64,000 bases of DNA from Thermanaerothrix daxensis (GTDB taxonomy: Bacteria; Chloroflexota; Anaerolineae; Anaerolineales; Anaerolineaceae). The DNA lies in assembly GCF_001306145.1 (NCBI RefSeq), contig NZ_LGKO01000005.1:186001-250000 (forward strand), written 5' to 3'. The translations under genes and the position numbers were made by a program. Below are positions 17,713 to 27,532 of the stretch, one piece after another. The notes under the pieces are model-generated. The model saw nothing but the letters and a program-made list of their open reading frames with translations, did no database searches and was not told the origin of the DNA. The stretch's first letter is position 1; the number at the start of each line of letters is the position of its first letter.

Positions 17713-19449
17713 ATGTTTGCCAAGAGAGTTTTTGTCGTTCTGGCTGTTCTGACGGTATTAAGCATGGCGCTGGCAGCCTGTCAGCCCGCCGCCACTCCAA
17801 CTGCTGCGCCGCCTACTCAACCCCCTGCGACCCAACCTCCGGCGACTCAACCGCCAGCCACTCAACCGCCAGCCACGGAGGTTGCCTTTGAGCCGATGAA
17901 GTACCCCGAGAATCCCTCCTGTGATTATGGTGGGATTATCAAGGAAATCGCGGCTCTGGATCGGCTGACAGTGCAATTTACCCTCTGCCAGTCGGATCCG
18001 GCCTTCCCCTCCAAGGCAGCGTTCTCGGCTTTCTCCATTCAGCCAAAGGAGTGGATTGAGGCCGCTATGGCGGATCGGCGCATCCTTTCCCAGCCGATTG
18101 GTACCGGTCCGTTCAAATTGGAGGCCTGGAACCGGGGCGACAGCATTGTAATGAAACGCTTTGACGATTACTGGGGCGAGAAAGCCCAGGTAGAAACACT
18201 GGTCTTCCGCTGGAATAAGGAGGCCGCCGCGCGCTTGCTGGAGTTGCAATCGGGCACGGTGGATGGCATTGACAACCCCAGCCCAGACGATTTTGAGGTC
18301 ATTCGCAACGATCCCAACCTGAAACTCCTCGAGCGCGAGGCCCTCAACGTCTTCTACGTGGGCATGACCAACACCTTCAAGCCCTTTGATGATGTGCGGG
18401 TGCGTAAGGCGATTGCCATGGGCATTGATCGCGAGCGCATCGTCAAGAATTTCTTCCCGGCCGGTTCAGAAGTGGCTACCCACTTCACCCCCTGTGCCAT
18501 TCCCAATGGCTGCACCGGTGATCCATGGTATGAGTTTGATCCTGCCAAAGCCAAGGAGTTGCTGGCTGAGGCAGGCTACCCCAACGGCTTCAAGACCAAG
18601 ATTTACTACCGCGATGTGGTGCGTTCGTACCTGCCCGAACCGGGTCTGGTTGCGACCGACCTGCAAGCCCAGTTGAAAGACAATCTGGGTATTGAGGCCG
18701 AAGTGGTGGTCATGGAATCCGGCGCGTTCATTGAAGAGTCGAGCGCTGGACGGCTGGATGGGCTGTATCTGCTGGGGTGGAACGCGGACTACCCACACAT
18801 CACCAATTTCCTCGATTTCCACTTTGGGGCGTCGAATCCGCAGTTTGGTAAACCCCATCCTGAGATTTACGAGTTGCTTCAAGAGGCTGCGCGAATTGCT
18901 GATCCCAAGGAAGCCGAAGATCTCTATACTCGGGCCAACAACGCCATTCGCGAACTGGTGCCGATGGTGCCCATTGCACACGGTGGTTCAGCGGTGGCTT
19001 ACCGAGCCGATGTAGAAGGCGCGCACGCCAGCCCGCTGGGCAATGAGTACTTTGCCGTGGTAAAGCCCGGCGACCGCAACACCTTCGTATGGATGCAGAA
19101 TGCTGAGCCCATCTCGCTCTACTGCAATGACGAGACAGATGGTGAGTCGCTGCGCGCCTGCGAGCAAATGCTGGAGTCTCTCCTTGCTTTTGAGGTTGGG
19201 GGTACCGCGGTTAAGCCGGGTCTGGCCACCTCCTGTGATCCTAATGAGGATCTCACGGTGTGGACCTGCAAACTGCGCGATGGGGTGAAATTCCACGACG
19301 GCTCCGACCTGGATGCCAATGATGTGGTCATGTCCTGGATCGTTGCCTGGGATGCCAAGCACCCGCTCCACATTGGTAACACCGGGGCTTTCTCCTACTT
19401 CTCTTACCTGTGGAACGCTCTGCTTAACGCGCCGCCCAGTGAAGATTAG
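17713..19449 (+). CDS. Peptide/nickel-type ABC substrate-binding lipoprotein, circularly permuted
   Basis: The 578-residue protein starts at ATG 17713 behind AAGGAGGAG and has a signal peptide and lipobox ALAAC with Cys23, then a Pro/Thr-rich stalk. It belongs to the family 5 (DppA/OppA) binding proteins, but its parts are in the wrong order. Residues about 73-450 (GGIIKEIAALDRLTVQFTL to NEYFAVVK) match what normally follows the first 130 residues of the mature protein. Residues 457-578 (TFVWMQNAEPISL, LRDGVKFHDGSDLDANDVV) are the usual N-terminal lobe, here placed at the end. The reading frame is unbroken and the permease genes follow, so it is probably functional in peptide uptake. Confidence 0.88.
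   Translation: MFAKRVFVVLAVLTVLSMALAACQPAATPTAAPPTQPPATQPPATQPPATQPPATEVAFEPMKYPENPSCDYGGIIKEIAALDRLTVQFTLCQSDPAFPSKAAFSAFSIQPKEWIEAAMADRRILSQPIGTGPFKLEAWNRGDSIVMKRFDDYWGEKAQVETLVFRWNKEAAARLLELQSGTVDGIDNPSPDDFEVIRNDPNLKLLEREALNVFYVGMTNTFKPFDDVRVRKAIAMGIDRERIVKNFFPAGSEVATHFTPCAIPNGCTGDPWYEFDPAKAKELLAEAGYPNGFKTKIYYRDVVRSYLPEPGLVATDLQAQLKDNLGIEAEVVVMESGAFIEESSAGRLDGLYLLGWNADYPHITNFLDFHFGASNPQFGKPHPEIYELLQEAARIADPKEAEDLYTRANNAIRELVPMVPIAHGGSAVAYRADVEGAHASPLGNEYFAVVKPGDRNTFVWMQNAEPISLYCNDETDGESLRACEQMLESLLAFEVGGTAVKPGLATSCDPNEDLTVWTCKLRDGVKFHDGSDLDANDVVMSWIVAWDAKHPLHIGNTGAFSYFSYLWNALLNAPPSED
17818..17877 (+). repeat. Four 15-bp in-frame tandem repeats (QPPAT)
   Basis: Four units of 15 nt encode QPPAT repeated from residue 36 of the permuted binding protein. 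Units differ at third codon positions, so they are not freshly expanded. They form the stalk between the lipid anchor and the binding domain. Confidence 0.85.
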
Positions 19450-19476
19450 GCAGAGGTAACCCCTCAAGAGGTTTTG

Positions 19477-19514
19477 AGCGGGATGGGGAGAAATTGTTCG
19501 ATCCCCATCCCGCT
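19477..19514 (+). promoter_or_regulatory. Intercistronic stem-loop between binding protein and permease genes
   Basis: A perfect 13-bp stem (19477-19489 with 19502-19514) closes a 12-nt loop. No U-tract follows, so it is not a classical terminator. Its place between the binding-protein gene and the permeases suggests 3'-end protection and a higher dose of binding protein than of permease, as known for other transporter operons. Confidence 0.75.
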
Positions 19515-19547
19515 TCCACCATGCTTTTGGTGAGGGCCTAGCGACCC

Positions 19548-20627
19548 ATGATTCAGTATTCCATCCGGCGTATCCTGGCTTCTTTCCCGGTCCTGCTGGG
19601 TATTCTGATTGCCACTTTTGTCCTGGCACGGCTCATCCCCGGCGACCCCTGCAAAGCGATCCTGGGCGAAAAAGCCACCCAGGAAGTATGTGCCCAGTTT
19701 GCTGAGCGGTATGGGTTGAACAAGCCCATTTACGTGCAGTTGGGCATCTACATGGGCAACGTTCTACGCGGGGATTTTGGTACCTCCATACGATTCAGTC
19801 GGCCGGTGACCACCATCCTGGTGGAGCGCCTGCCCACCACCGTGGAACTGGGTCTGGCGGCAATGACCATTGCGTTGCTGGTGGGCATTCCCGCGGGGAT
19901 CATTTCCGCCATCAAGCGCAATTCCATTTTAGACGTGGTCACCATGGTCGGTGCCAACATTGGGGTGTCCATGCCGGTTTACTGGCTGGGCTTGATGCTG
20001 GCCTATCTCTTTGCTCTGGTGCTCAAAGATACCCCCTTCTGGTTGCCGCCCAGCGGCCGCCTCAGCCCCGGCGTGACTGTGGTGCCGTTCTTTCAGGTTT
20101 TTGGCTGGCCGGTGCCCGAGGCGGGCTTTTGGCGGGGGATCCTGGATTTCATCGCCCGGCTTTATCTCTTCAATTCTTTGATCACAGGCAATTGGACTGT
20201 CTTTAAAGATGCGTTGACGCACCTCATCCTGCCGGCGCTGGCGCTGAGCACGATCCCGATGTCCATCATTGCTCGTATGACGCGTTCGAGCATGCTGGAA
20301 GTGCTGCGTCTGGACTATATTCGCACAGCGCGCGCCAAAGGGCTGATTGAGCGCCTGGTCATTCTTAAACACGCTTTGCGCAATGCTCTGCTGCCGATTG
20401 TGACGGTTGTAGGCATTCAGGTGGGCAACTTGTTTGCCGGTGCGGTGCTGACGGAGACCATCTTTGGCCTGGCCGGCGTGGGGAGCATTCTGTTCGAAGC
20501 CATTACTGCGCGCGATTTTCCGATCATTCAGGCTTTCACCGTGGTTATTGCAATTGGTTATGTGATCATTAACCTGCTGGTAGATTTGTCTTATGTCTTT
20601 ATTGATCCTCGTATCCGATTGGAGTAA
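19548..20627 (+). CDS. Peptide ABC transporter permease, DppB-like
   Basis: The 359-residue permease starts with MIQYSIRRILASFPVLLGI, the usual amphipathic N-terminus and first helix, followed by RLIPGDP. The EAA-type loop that contacts the ATPase is in YIRTARAKGLIERLVILKHALRN. About six membrane helices are visible. A longer than usual insert with Gly/Pro-rich sequence lies near residues 160-210. It pairs with the next gene, which starts 6 nt after its stop. Confidence 0.92.
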   Translation: MIQYSIRRILASFPVLLGILIATFVLARLIPGDPCKAILGEKATQEVCAQFAERYGLNKPIYVQLGIYMGNVLRGDFGTSIRFSRPVTTILVERLPTTVELGLAAMTIALLVGIPAGIISAIKRNSILDVVTMVGANIGVSMPVYWLGLMLAYLFALVLKDTPFWLPPSGRLSPGVTVVPFFQVFGWPVPEAGFWRGILDFIARLYLFNSLITGNWTVFKDALTHLILPALALSTIPMSIIARMTRSSMLEVLRLDYIRTARAKGLIERLVILKHALRNALLPIVTVVGIQVGNLFAGAVLTETIFGLAGVGSILFEAITARDFPIIQAFTVVIAIGYVIINLLVDLSYVFIDPRIRLE

Positions 20628-20633
20628 TGCCTG

Positions 20634-21572
20634 ATGACCTCTGCATCGGCCCCCATATCTGTTCGAGCCGTTCGAGATTACCGCGCCAATAGCCTGTGGC
20701 GTTTGACGCTGAGGCGCATTTTCCGCCAGCGACCTGCTATTATCGGCATGACCCTATTGGGCATTCTGGTCTTCTGCGCCGTTTTTGCTCCCGTCATCGC
20801 GCCGTATGATCCGGAGGCGGTTTTGATTGGTGTGGAGAACGTGCGCCGCCGCGAACCCCCTTGCATTCATTTGCTTGGCTGTCCCAAGGATCGCCCTCAA
20901 CATTTAATGGGCATTGATGGCAACGTGCGAGATGTGTTCAGCCGGATCATTTTTGGCGCGCGCATTTCGTTGTTCATCGGGATTTCCACCGTCAGTTTTG
21001 CCATTCTGGTCGGCACCATCCTGGGAGCCATTTCCGGGTATGTGGGGGGATGGGTGGACCTGGTGATCATGCGTATTTTAGATGTATTGCTGGCCTTTCC
21101 GTCCTTGCTTTTAGCCATTGCGATTGTGACGGTCTTGGGGCGCGGTTTGCAGAATGCCCTACTGGCAATCGCGATTGTCTCCATCCCGGTCTATGCACGG
21201 GTGGTACGGGCCAGTGTGCTCTCAGTTAAAGAGAATGCCTATGTGCTGGCTTCACGGGCTTTAGGGGGCAGTCATTTTCATGTCCTGCTACGCCGCATTT
21301 TGCCCAATGCTATCCCACCCCTGATCGTGCAGGGAACGTTGGGGATTGGCACGGCAATCCTGGATGCAGCGGCACTCTCCTTCCTGGGGCTGGGTGCCCA
21401 ACCCCCGACGCCGGAGTGGGGCACGATGTTAGGCACCGAGCGCAATCAGGTTTTCACGGCGCCGCACCTGGTTTTCTTCCCCGGCCTGGCGATCATGATC
21501 ACGGTGCTTTCATTTAACCTCTTGGGGGATGGCCTGCGCGATGCCATTGACCCTCGTCTAAAGCAGGGTTAA
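20634..21572 (+). CDS. Peptide ABC transporter permease, DppC-like
   Basis: The 312-residue second permease of the peptide transporter has a cytoplasmic N-terminus, [20 protein letters not shown] leading into the first helix, and the DppC-type sequence [11 protein letters not shown]. The ATPase-contact loop is in [23 protein letters not shown]. The C-terminal [14 protein letters not shown] is a strong family mark. GGAG at the end of the preceding gene serves as ribosome site. Confidence 0.93.
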   Translation: MTSASAPISVRAVRDYRANSLWRLTLRRIFRQRPAIIGMTLLGILVFCAVFAPVIAPYDPEAVLIGVENVRRREPPCIHLLGCPKDRPQHLMGIDGNVRDVFSRIIFGARISLFIGISTVSFAILVGTILGAISGYVGGWVDLVIMRILDVLLAFPSLLLAIAIVTVLGRGLQNALLAIAIVSIPVYARVVRASVLSVKENAYVLASRALGGSHFHVLLRRILPNAIPPLIVQGTLGIGTAILDAAALSFLGLGAQPPTPEWGTMLGTERNQVFTAPHLVFFPGLAIMITVLSFNLLGDGLRDAIDPRLKQG

Positions 21573-21582
21573 GGAGGCCAGC

Positions 21583-22641
21583 ATGAGTGTTAACGACGAC
21601 TCGCAGCCTTTGCTGGATGTTCGTGACTTGAAGACGTATTTCTTCACCGAGGATGGGGTGGTCAAAGCGGTGGATGGCGTCTCGTTTCGGGTGTACCCGG
21701 GAGAAGTGCTGGGGCTGGTCGGTGAATCGGGTTGTGGTAAGAGTGTCACCTCTCTGTCCATCCTGCGTTTGCTGGATGCGCCGGGGAAGATTGTGGGGGG
21801 TGAGATCTGGTTTGAAGGGCGTGACCTTTTGCGCCTGAGTGAGCATGAGATGACCCAGGTGCGGGGGAATCAGATCTCGATGGTGTTTCAGCAACCGGTG
21901 ACCAGTTTGAACCCCGTTTTTAATATCGGCAGTCAGATTGCAGAAGTGATCATGATCCACAATCCCAATGTGAAGAAAGCCGAGGCCTGGCGCGAGGCGG
22001 TCAATTTACTGCGTCTGGTGGGAGTACCGGATCCCGAACGACGAGCTTATGCCTACCCCCATGAACTTTCGGGGGGGCAGGCGCAGCGGGTGATGATCGC
22101 CATGGCGCTGGCGCTACGTCCTAAACTTCTGATTGCCGACGAGCCGACCACGGCACTGGATGTGACTATCCAGGCGCAAATTTTAGACCTGTTGCGAGGA
22201 CTGCGTAGCCAATTTAACACAGCGGTCGTTCTGATCACCCACGATCTGGGGGTGGTTGCCGAGATGGCAGATCGTGTGGCGGTGATGTACGCGGGGAAAA
22301 TTGTGGAAGAGGCGGGTGTGCAGGAGCTATTTGCCAATCCGCTTCATCCCTATACCCGGGGTCTGATTGCTTCGGTGCCGGTCTTGGGGCGTGTGCGAGA
22401 TTATCTCGAAACGATCCCGGGGAATGTGCCTAACCTGATTGATCTACCGCCGGGCTGTCGTTTTGCGCCGCGTTGCCAGGCTCGTTTGGATTATCAATTG
22501 GATATTTGCACCCAAGAGGAACCGGATCTCATTGAAATCGCCCCTGGTCATAAAGTGCGTTGCTGGCTGTATCAAGACCGCGAGATGCACACCGCTCCAT
22601 TACGCCAGATGGCGCAGGCCAAATCTTCTGTGAGGGATTGA
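21583..22641 (+). CDS. Peptide ABC transporter ATP-binding protein, DppD-like
   Basis: The 352-residue ATPase has Walker A GESGCGKS, signature LSGGQAQRV, Walker B LLIADEPT and the switch His in ITHDLGVV. The C-terminal oligopeptide domain carries cysteines in GCRFAPRC and DICTQEEP, a [4Fe-4S]-type pattern known from Dpp/Opp ATPases. AAGGAGG precedes the ATG at normal spacing. It forms a heterodimer with the next gene product. Confidence 0.94.
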   Translation: MSVNDDSQPLLDVRDLKTYFFTEDGVVKAVDGVSFRVYPGEVLGLVGESGCGKSVTSLSILRLLDAPGKIVGGEIWFEGRDLLRLSEHEMTQVRGNQISMVFQQPVTSLNPVFNIGSQIAEVIMIHNPNVKKAEAWREAVNLLRLVGVPDPERRAYAYPHELSGGQAQRVMIAMALALRPKLLIADEPTTALDVTIQAQILDLLRGLRSQFNTAVVLITHDLGVVAEMADRVAVMYAGKIVEEAGVQELFANPLHPYTRGLIASVPVLGRVRDYLETIPGNVPNLIDLPPGCRFAPRCQARLDYQLDICTQEEPDLIEIAPGHKVRCWLYQDREMHTAPLRQMAQAKSSVRD

Positions 22642-22646
22642 TCAAG

Positions 22647-23693
22647 GTGGCAAACGAAGCCGTATCTCCAAACCCAATTTCTGCAAAAAATGGGCGCGTC
22701 TTGTTAGAGGTGCGCAACCTGGTCAAATACTTCCCGGTACGCGGAGGCATTTTTCGCCACGTTGTGGCCTGGGTGAAAGCCGTAGATGATGTCAGTTTCA
22801 CCATTCACGAGGGCGAGACGTTGGGGCTGGTTGGCGAATCGGGTTGTGGCAAAACGACGGTGGGACAGGCCATTCTACGGCTCACCGAGCCCACCCGCGG
22901 GCAGGTGATCTTTGATGGGCAGGACCTGCTCAAGCTCAAGGGAGAAGCCCTCAAACGTGCCCGGCGTAATTTGCAAATTGTGTTTCAGGATCCCTACGGA
23001 TCCCTGGACCCGCGCCTGCCCATTGAAGAGTCGATTGCTGAGGGACTGCACATCCATGGGATTGGGACGCCTGCAGAACGATTTGAGATTGTGCTGGAGA
23101 TGTTGCGTAAAGTGGGGATGGAGGATTACCACGCGATGCGGTATCCCCACGAGTTCTCCGGCGGGCAGCGACAACGCATTGGAATTGCCCGTGCTTTGGT
23201 GCTGCGTCCCAAGTTTCTGGTGCTGGATGAGCCAGTCTCGGCACTGGATGTGTCCATTCAGGCGCAGGTGCTTAATCTCTTGCGGGATCTACAGCGTGAG
23301 TTTGGCCTGACCTATCTCTTTATTGCTCACAACCTGGGGGTGGTGGAGCACATTTCCGACCGGGTAGCCGTGATGTACCTGGGAAAAATTGTGGAAGTGG
23401 CTCCCCGAGACGTGCTCTTTGGAAATCCCATGCACCCCTACACGCAGGCGCTGATGTCGGCTATCCCCATTCCCGATCCCACTGTCAAACGGCAACGCAT
23501 CATTCTCAAAGGGGATGTGCCCAGTCCGCTTAACCCGCCCGCAGGCTGTCGCTTTCACCCTCGCTGCCCGATGGCCATGGGGATTTGTGCGCGCCAGGAA
23601 CCGGAATTACGGGAGGTTGCACCGGGTCACTTTGTTCACTGTTGGCTCTACCAGCCTCATGAGGCAGAGCCGGTTACGGCCCAAACCGACTAA
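22647..23693 (+). CDS. Peptide ABC transporter ATP-binding protein, DppF-like
   Basis: The 348-residue second ATPase has Walker [10 protein letters not shown], signature FSGGQRQRI, Walker [13 protein letters not shown] and the switch His in IAHNLGVV. The C-terminal [15 protein letters not shown] matches the oligopeptide ATPase tail. GTG at 22647 is preferred, with GAGGGA upstream; an in-frame TTG at 22638 overlaps the previous stop. Its 3' end overlaps the convergent lipoprotein gene by 20 nt. It closes the five-gene transporter operon. Confidence 0.92.
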   Translation: MANEAVSPNPISAKNGRVLLEVRNLVKYFPVRGGIFRHVVAWVKAVDDVSFTIHEGETLGLVGESGCGKTTVGQAILRLTEPTRGQVIFDGQDLLKLKGEALKRARRNLQIVFQDPYGSLDPRLPIEESIAEGLHIHGIGTPAERFEIVLEMLRKVGMEDYHAMRYPHEFSGGQRQRIGIARALVLRPKFLVLDEPVSALDVSIQAQVLNLLRDLQREFGLTYLFIAHNLGVVEHISDRVAVMYLGKIVEVAPRDVLFGNPMHPYTQALMSAIPIPDPTVKRQRIILKGDVPSPLNPPAGCRFHPRCPMAMGICARQEPELREVAPGHFVHCWLYQPHEAEPVTAQTD

Positions 23694-24759
23694 CTGGCCA
23701 GAGATGTAGTAATTTGTCCTCACCCAGGCTGAGCAGATAGCGGCCATCGGGTGAGAAGGCCAGCGCCGTCACACTCCCATTGTGAGCAGTGAAGGGGGGC
23801 AACCACTGCTGACTGCTCACTCTGAGCAGATAGATCTCACTGCCGATGCCCAGGGCCAGCCATTGGTCATCCGGGCTGATGGCAATCGCATTGGCAATTT
23901 GAGGTAAGGCCAGTTTGGCTTTGGCGGTTCCGTTGCGGGCATCCCACAAGGTGAGCAGGGGGACGAATTGATCGTTGAGCGTGCCCCCCGCCACTGTTGC
24001 CACCAGCGTGGCATCGTGGTTGACAGCAAAGACGGCAATGAAATCCTCGTGATTGAGTGCCGGGCTGAGGGTGCCGCTGGTAGCGTCTTGCAGTTGAAGG
24101 GTACCCCGGGCATACCAGACCACGTGCAGCACGTCCGGCGCAAAGATGACGTTGTACACCGGTGCTGCCGTTTGAAAGCCCGTGAGCCGCAAGCCGGGTT
24201 GGCCCGAGGCCACATCCCAAATGGTGGCGGCAATTTCCTGTGTTGAGCCGATGAGCAGCAGACTGCCATCAGGAGAAAAGGAGGCGGTGTAGATCTGTCC
24301 ATCCGGCTGCAGGGTGTGCCGCACCTCGCCGCTGACCAGGTCGCGCAGGGTCAGGGTGATGTTATCCGTCGTGATGGCGAGTGTGCGCCCATCGGCAGAG
24401 GCATCCAGAACGGAGGTGGGAGGCGAGTACGCCAGGTCGGCCAGGGATTGCAAGGTGTTGGCATCTATCAGGGTAACCTGTTGTTCTGCCAGGACCCAGA
24501 AGGCGCCCGAATCAGTACGCCATACGGCGCGGAAGGGGTAAGCCGGTATGCTGGCGGTGCGGGCTCCTAGCGCCTCTTCCGGGGCGGGTGTGGGCGAAGG
24601 GGTTGGGGTGGGGATGGGTGTGGGAATGGGCGGGAGCGTCGGAATACGGGTGGGTTCAGGAGTGGGTGTGGGAGTGGGGGGTACAGGTTGGCCCCCACAG
24701 CCAACTGCCACAAAGAGGAAAATCCATAACAGGAATAAGCGCAATTGAGGAGATCTCAT
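23674..24759 (-). CDS. WD40-like beta-propeller lipoprotein
   Basis: The 361-residue protein has a signal peptide ending at AVGC (Cys21), then a stalk of Pro/Thr repeats to about residue 60. The rest is a beta-propeller with repeated blades such as [36 protein letters not shown] and [14 protein letters not shown]. It is probably a cell-surface scaffold, and no catalytic residues are evident. A TATAAT -10 box on the minus strand (24812-24817) sits at the end of the upstream glycosyltransferase gene, so it may have its own promoter. Confidence 0.8.
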   Translation of the reverse strand: MRSPQLRLFLLWIFLFVAVGCGGQPVPPTPTPTPEPTRIPTLPPIPTPIPTPTPSPTPAPEEALGARTASIPAYPFRAVWRTDSGAFWVLAEQQVTLIDANTLQSLADLAYSPPTSVLDASADGRTLAITTDNITLTLRDLVSGEVRHTLQPDGQIYTASFSPDGSLLLIGSTQEIAATIWDVASGQPGLRLTGFQTAAPVYNVIFAPDVLHVVWYARGTLQLQDATSGTLSPALNHEDFIAVFAVNHDATLVATVAGGTLNDQFVPLLTLWDARNGTAKAKLALPQIANAIAISPDDQWLALGIGSEIYLLRVSSQQWLPPFTAHNGSVTALAFSPDGRYLLSLGEDKLLHLWPVSRFGP

Positions 24760-24812
24760 GGGGCCACCGTTTCCTGAGACAAGAAAATTTCTGAGAGACA
24801 GAGATGCAGTGA

Positions 24813-25808
24813 TTATACTCCGGGCGGAGAAGGGAGGTCGGGAGGTACCGCTGTGACCTCGGCCTTGGTGTGAGCATTGCTCTGTAAACGCTCGCGGTAA
24901 AGAATTTCTTCCAACAGTTTGCGGTTGAAGTTGATTAGATCAGCCACCAGGCCAATGAGAATGGTCTGGAATCCTACAATGAGAAGCACGGCCCCCAGGA
25001 TGAGGGATTGGATATTTCCGCTACCGCGCCCTTGAATGTAAAAAATGAGAAAGCGCACCAGGGGTACCATCCCCAACGCGATCAGCGCCAGTCCGATGGT
25101 GGTGAAGACGCGAAGCGGGCGGTACATGGTGTAGGCCCGCACGATGGTAACGGCGGAATTGAGCAGATAATCCCCAATTCCCTTCATAAGGCGGGAGGGG
25201 CGGCGAGGAGGGTTGGTGCGAACCGGGACACTGGTGATGGCGAAGCGATGATTGCCGGCCTGGATCAAAGTCTCCAGGGTGTAGGAGTAGTGGCTGAGGA
25301 CATTTGTGCGCAGCGCCACTTCGCGGGTCATGGCGCGGAAGCCGCTGGTTGCATCCGGGATGGGGATACCCGCCGCGCGCGAAACGACCCGGCTGCCCCA
25401 GGTCTGCAGGCGGCGTTTGAGCGGTGAGAAGTTGGGCTGCTCGGCCACCCCGCGATCCCCGATGACCAGTTCGGCCTCTCCCCGCAGGATGGGGGCAATA
25501 AGCGTCGGGATGTCCTCGGGCTTGTACTGCTCATCGGCGTCGGTGTTAACGATGATATCGGCTCCCAGGCGCAGGCAGGCATCCAGCCCAACTTTGAAGG
25601 CCTCGGCCAGCCCGGCGTGGCGCTTCAGGCGGACGATGTGATCGGCACCCGCGGCACGGGCAACCTCGGCCGTATTGTCTGTGCTGCCATCATCTACCAC
25701 CAGCACCTCAACCCGTTCAATGCCTTCGATGCGGCGGGGCAGGTTGCGCAGTGTGGTGGGCAGTACCTCGGCTTCGTTGTAGCAAGGGATCTGGATGATC
25801 AACTTCAT
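24813..25808 (-). CDS. GT2-family glycosyltransferase with C-terminal membrane helices
   Basis: The 331-residue protein begins at [17 protein letters not shown], the standard GT2 N-terminus; an upstream ATG at 25874 adds residues unlike the family. Donor-binding motifs include [12 protein letters not shown] and NTDADEQY with the DxD-type acids. Two hydrophobic helices lie near residues 230-300, as in polyprenyl-phosphate sugar transferases (dolichol-phosphate mannosyltransferase-like). The sugar and acceptor are unknown. An extended -10 TGATATACT lies upstream on the minus strand. Confidence 0.85.
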   Translation of the reverse strand: MKLIIQIPCYNEAEVLPTTLRNLPRRIEGIERVEVLVVDDGSTDNTAEVARAAGADHIVRLKRHAGLAEAFKVGLDACLRLGADIIVNTDADEQYKPEDIPTLIAPILRGEAELVIGDRGVAEQPNFSPLKRRLQTWGSRVVSRAAGIPIPDATSGFRAMTREVALRTNVLSHYSYTLETLIQAGNHRFAITSVPVRTNPPRRPSRLMKGIGDYLLNSAVTIVRAYTMYRPLRVFTTIGLALIALGMVPLVRFLIFYIQGRGSGNIQSLILGAVLLIVGFQTILIGLVADLINFNRKLLEEILYRERLQSNAHTKAEVTAVPPDLPSPPGV

Positions 25809-26010
25809 AGGAATAAATCTTCCGTTACCCTCGAAGGGAAAGTCTGGTAAAAGTATATCACACGCTTGGGGCAACCCATTCGAGTCTGGATAAAGAGACG
25901 GTGCATTTTGAAAAAATAAGAGTATCCAAAAAGTTGTCTGGTGGCAAGAAATGCCTCCGCGAGGGTTTTCGGCTATAATGAAGACGGTTGATTTCTCTCA
26001 GGAGCCGACA

Positions 26011-26742
26011 ATGCCCAGGGGACGTCTTTGGTTATTTGCCTTCTTTGCCGCGCTATTTCTGACTGCCTGCCGTGTTGTTTTAGAAACCCCTGTACCCCCT
26101 CTTCCCGGCCCTGAGGTTGGCGCACCAACCTTTACGGCTTCTCCCTTTACCCCTACACTTACACTCACCCCTACGCCGTCTCCCACTCCTGCGCAGACCC
26201 TTCTTCCCACCGAGACGCCGGTGGTGCCGGAGCAAGGTGCCTACCCGGCTCCGCTGGCAAATGGGCTGCTGGCCACACCAGGGACAGGCGTGGAGGGCTT
26301 GAGCCTTCTCAGCACGCCAACGCCTGCCGCTCCCATGCTAATGGTGCAATCTGCATCGCCTGCTTTTATCCCGGCTTTCCGCTATGCCAGCCTGGGATGT
26401 AACTGGATGGGGGTGGCAGGGCAGGTTTTTGGTGCCGGGGGTAACCCGCTCCCCAACCTGGTGGTTAGTGCCAGCGGTAATGTGGCTGGGCAGAGCGTGG
26501 ATGCCCTGGGATTCACCGGCCTGGTAACCGATTACGGTCCAGGGGGGTATGAGATACAACTCGCCAATCGTGTGGCACCGGCTATTTTTTGGATTCAGGT
26601 TTATGATTTGCAAGGTGCTCCTTTGAGCGAGGCGCAGATGTTCCAAATGGGGGACGACTGCGCGAAAAACCTGGCCATCATTAATTTTGTGGCAACGGGC
26701 TACCTGGACAATCGCCTTTACCTCCCGTTGGTAGGCCGATGA
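26011..26742 (+). CDS. Secreted lipoprotein with Thr/Pro stalk, unknown function
   Basis: The 243-residue protein has a signal peptide and lipobox LTAC (Cys20), then a Pro/Thr-rich linker to about residue 85. The C-terminal 120 residues form a domain with SLGCNWMGVAGQVFG and GLVTDYGPGGYEIQLA, similar in style to carboxypeptidase-regulatory-like beta domains, but I do not recognise a family with confidence. AGGAG lies before the ATG, and a TATAAT is found at 25974-25979. It is divergent from the glycosyltransferase. Confidence 0.65.
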   Translation: MPRGRLWLFAFFAALFLTACRVVLETPVPPLPGPEVGAPTFTASPFTPTLTLTPTPSPTPAQTLLPTETPVVPEQGAYPAPLANGLLATPGTGVEGLSLLSTPTPAAPMLMVQSASPAFIPAFRYASLGCNWMGVAGQVFGAGGNPLPNLVVSASGNVAGQSVDALGFTGLVTDYGPGGYEIQLANRVAPAIFWIQVYDLQGAPLSEAQMFQMGDDCAKNLAIINFVATGYLDNRLYLPLVGR

Positions 26743-26800
26743 ACCACGGTGTCCGCAAAAGAGGTAAGGCGCTTTGAGCCTTGAGATTGTGTACCTCAAC

Positions 26801-26829
26801 TTGTCATTACGCTCATATTATGATAAGAT
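26801..26829 (+). promoter_or_regulatory. greA promoter
   Basis: TTGTCA (26801-26806) and TAAGAT (26824-26829) are 17 nt apart. The predicted start near 26836 gives a leader of about 130 nt before greA, in which I saw no clear regulatory fold. Confidence 0.6.
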
Positions 26830-26966
26830 AATTTCGCAAAGCGGCGACATCCTCGAGCAGGAATTCCTCCAAATGAGGGCTTCCTGTTATTTAACTCTAA
26901 GGACAGCAAAATAGGACCCGAACTCCCAACCCACAAAGGACACAGGAACCGAAAGGGAAAGGTGCC

Positions 26967-27431
26967 ATGCATAATACATTCCTGACCCGCGAAGGCTATA
27001 AAAAACTTCAGGAGGAACTTGAATACCTGCGCACGCAACGCCGCCAGGAAATTGCCCAGCGCCTGCATGAGGCTATGGAGGGCGGTGAACTGATTGAGAA
27101 TGCCGAGTATGAGGCGGCAAAGAACGAACAGGCTTTTGTGGAAGGACGCATTAAGGAACTGGAAATCCTGCTGGCCACAGCCCGGATTGTGGACGAAGTC
27201 CCGGCTGCAGACACGGTACAGATTGGCTCGCGGGTAACAATCCAGGAGGAAGGCAGTGATACTCCGGAGGAGTACGTCATTGTTGGAGCGGCCGAGGCCG
27301 ATCCTACGGTGGGAAAAATCTCCAACGAATCTCCGCTGGGTAAGGCCTTGCTCAACAAGAAGGCCGGCGATATTGTGCAGGTGGATGCGCCGGCGGGTTC
27401 GTTCACATTCCGCATCCTCAAGGTCGAATGA
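26967..27431 (+). CDS. greA: Transcription elongation factor GreA
   Basis: The 154-residue length matches GreA, which rescues backtracked RNA polymerase by promoting transcript cleavage. The N-terminal coiled coil starts LTREGYKKLQEELEYL and carries the acidic tip residues around ENAEYEAAKNEQ. The C-terminal FKBP-like domain ends with the conserved SPLGKALLNKKAGDIVQVDAP. The gene is followed by its own strong terminator before lysS. Confidence 0.96.
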   Translation: MHNTFLTREGYKKLQEELEYLRTQRRQEIAQRLHEAMEGGELIENAEYEAAKNEQAFVEGRIKELEILLATARIVDEVPAADTVQIGSRVTIQEEGSDTPEEYVIVGAAEADPTVGKISNESPLGKALLNKKAGDIVQVDAPAGSFTFRILKVE

Positions 27432-27449
27432 ACCAGGGGTAGCCAGAAC

Positions 27450-27490
27450 GCCCCGCCCGAAGCGCAAAACCGGTAGGGCGGGGCTTTTTT
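27450..27490 (+). terminator. Rho-independent terminator after greA
   Basis: GCCCCGCCC (27450-27458) pairs with GGGCGGGGC (27476-27484), followed directly by six T. It separates greA from lysS. Confidence 0.92.
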
Positions 27491-27532
27491 ATGAGCCGTG
27501 TGACATGATGATTACCTGATGAGGGTTTGCCA

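Noticed and set aside
17818-17877. Short tandem repeats that might look like a CRISPR array
   Set aside because: The units are 15 nt without spacers and encode QPPAT in frame in a lipoprotein stalk.
25951-26010. Longer N-terminus for the lipoprotein starting at 25951
   Set aside because: It would start upstream of the TATAAT at 25974 and bury the signal peptide; ATG 26011 has AGGAG and a proper lipobox distance.
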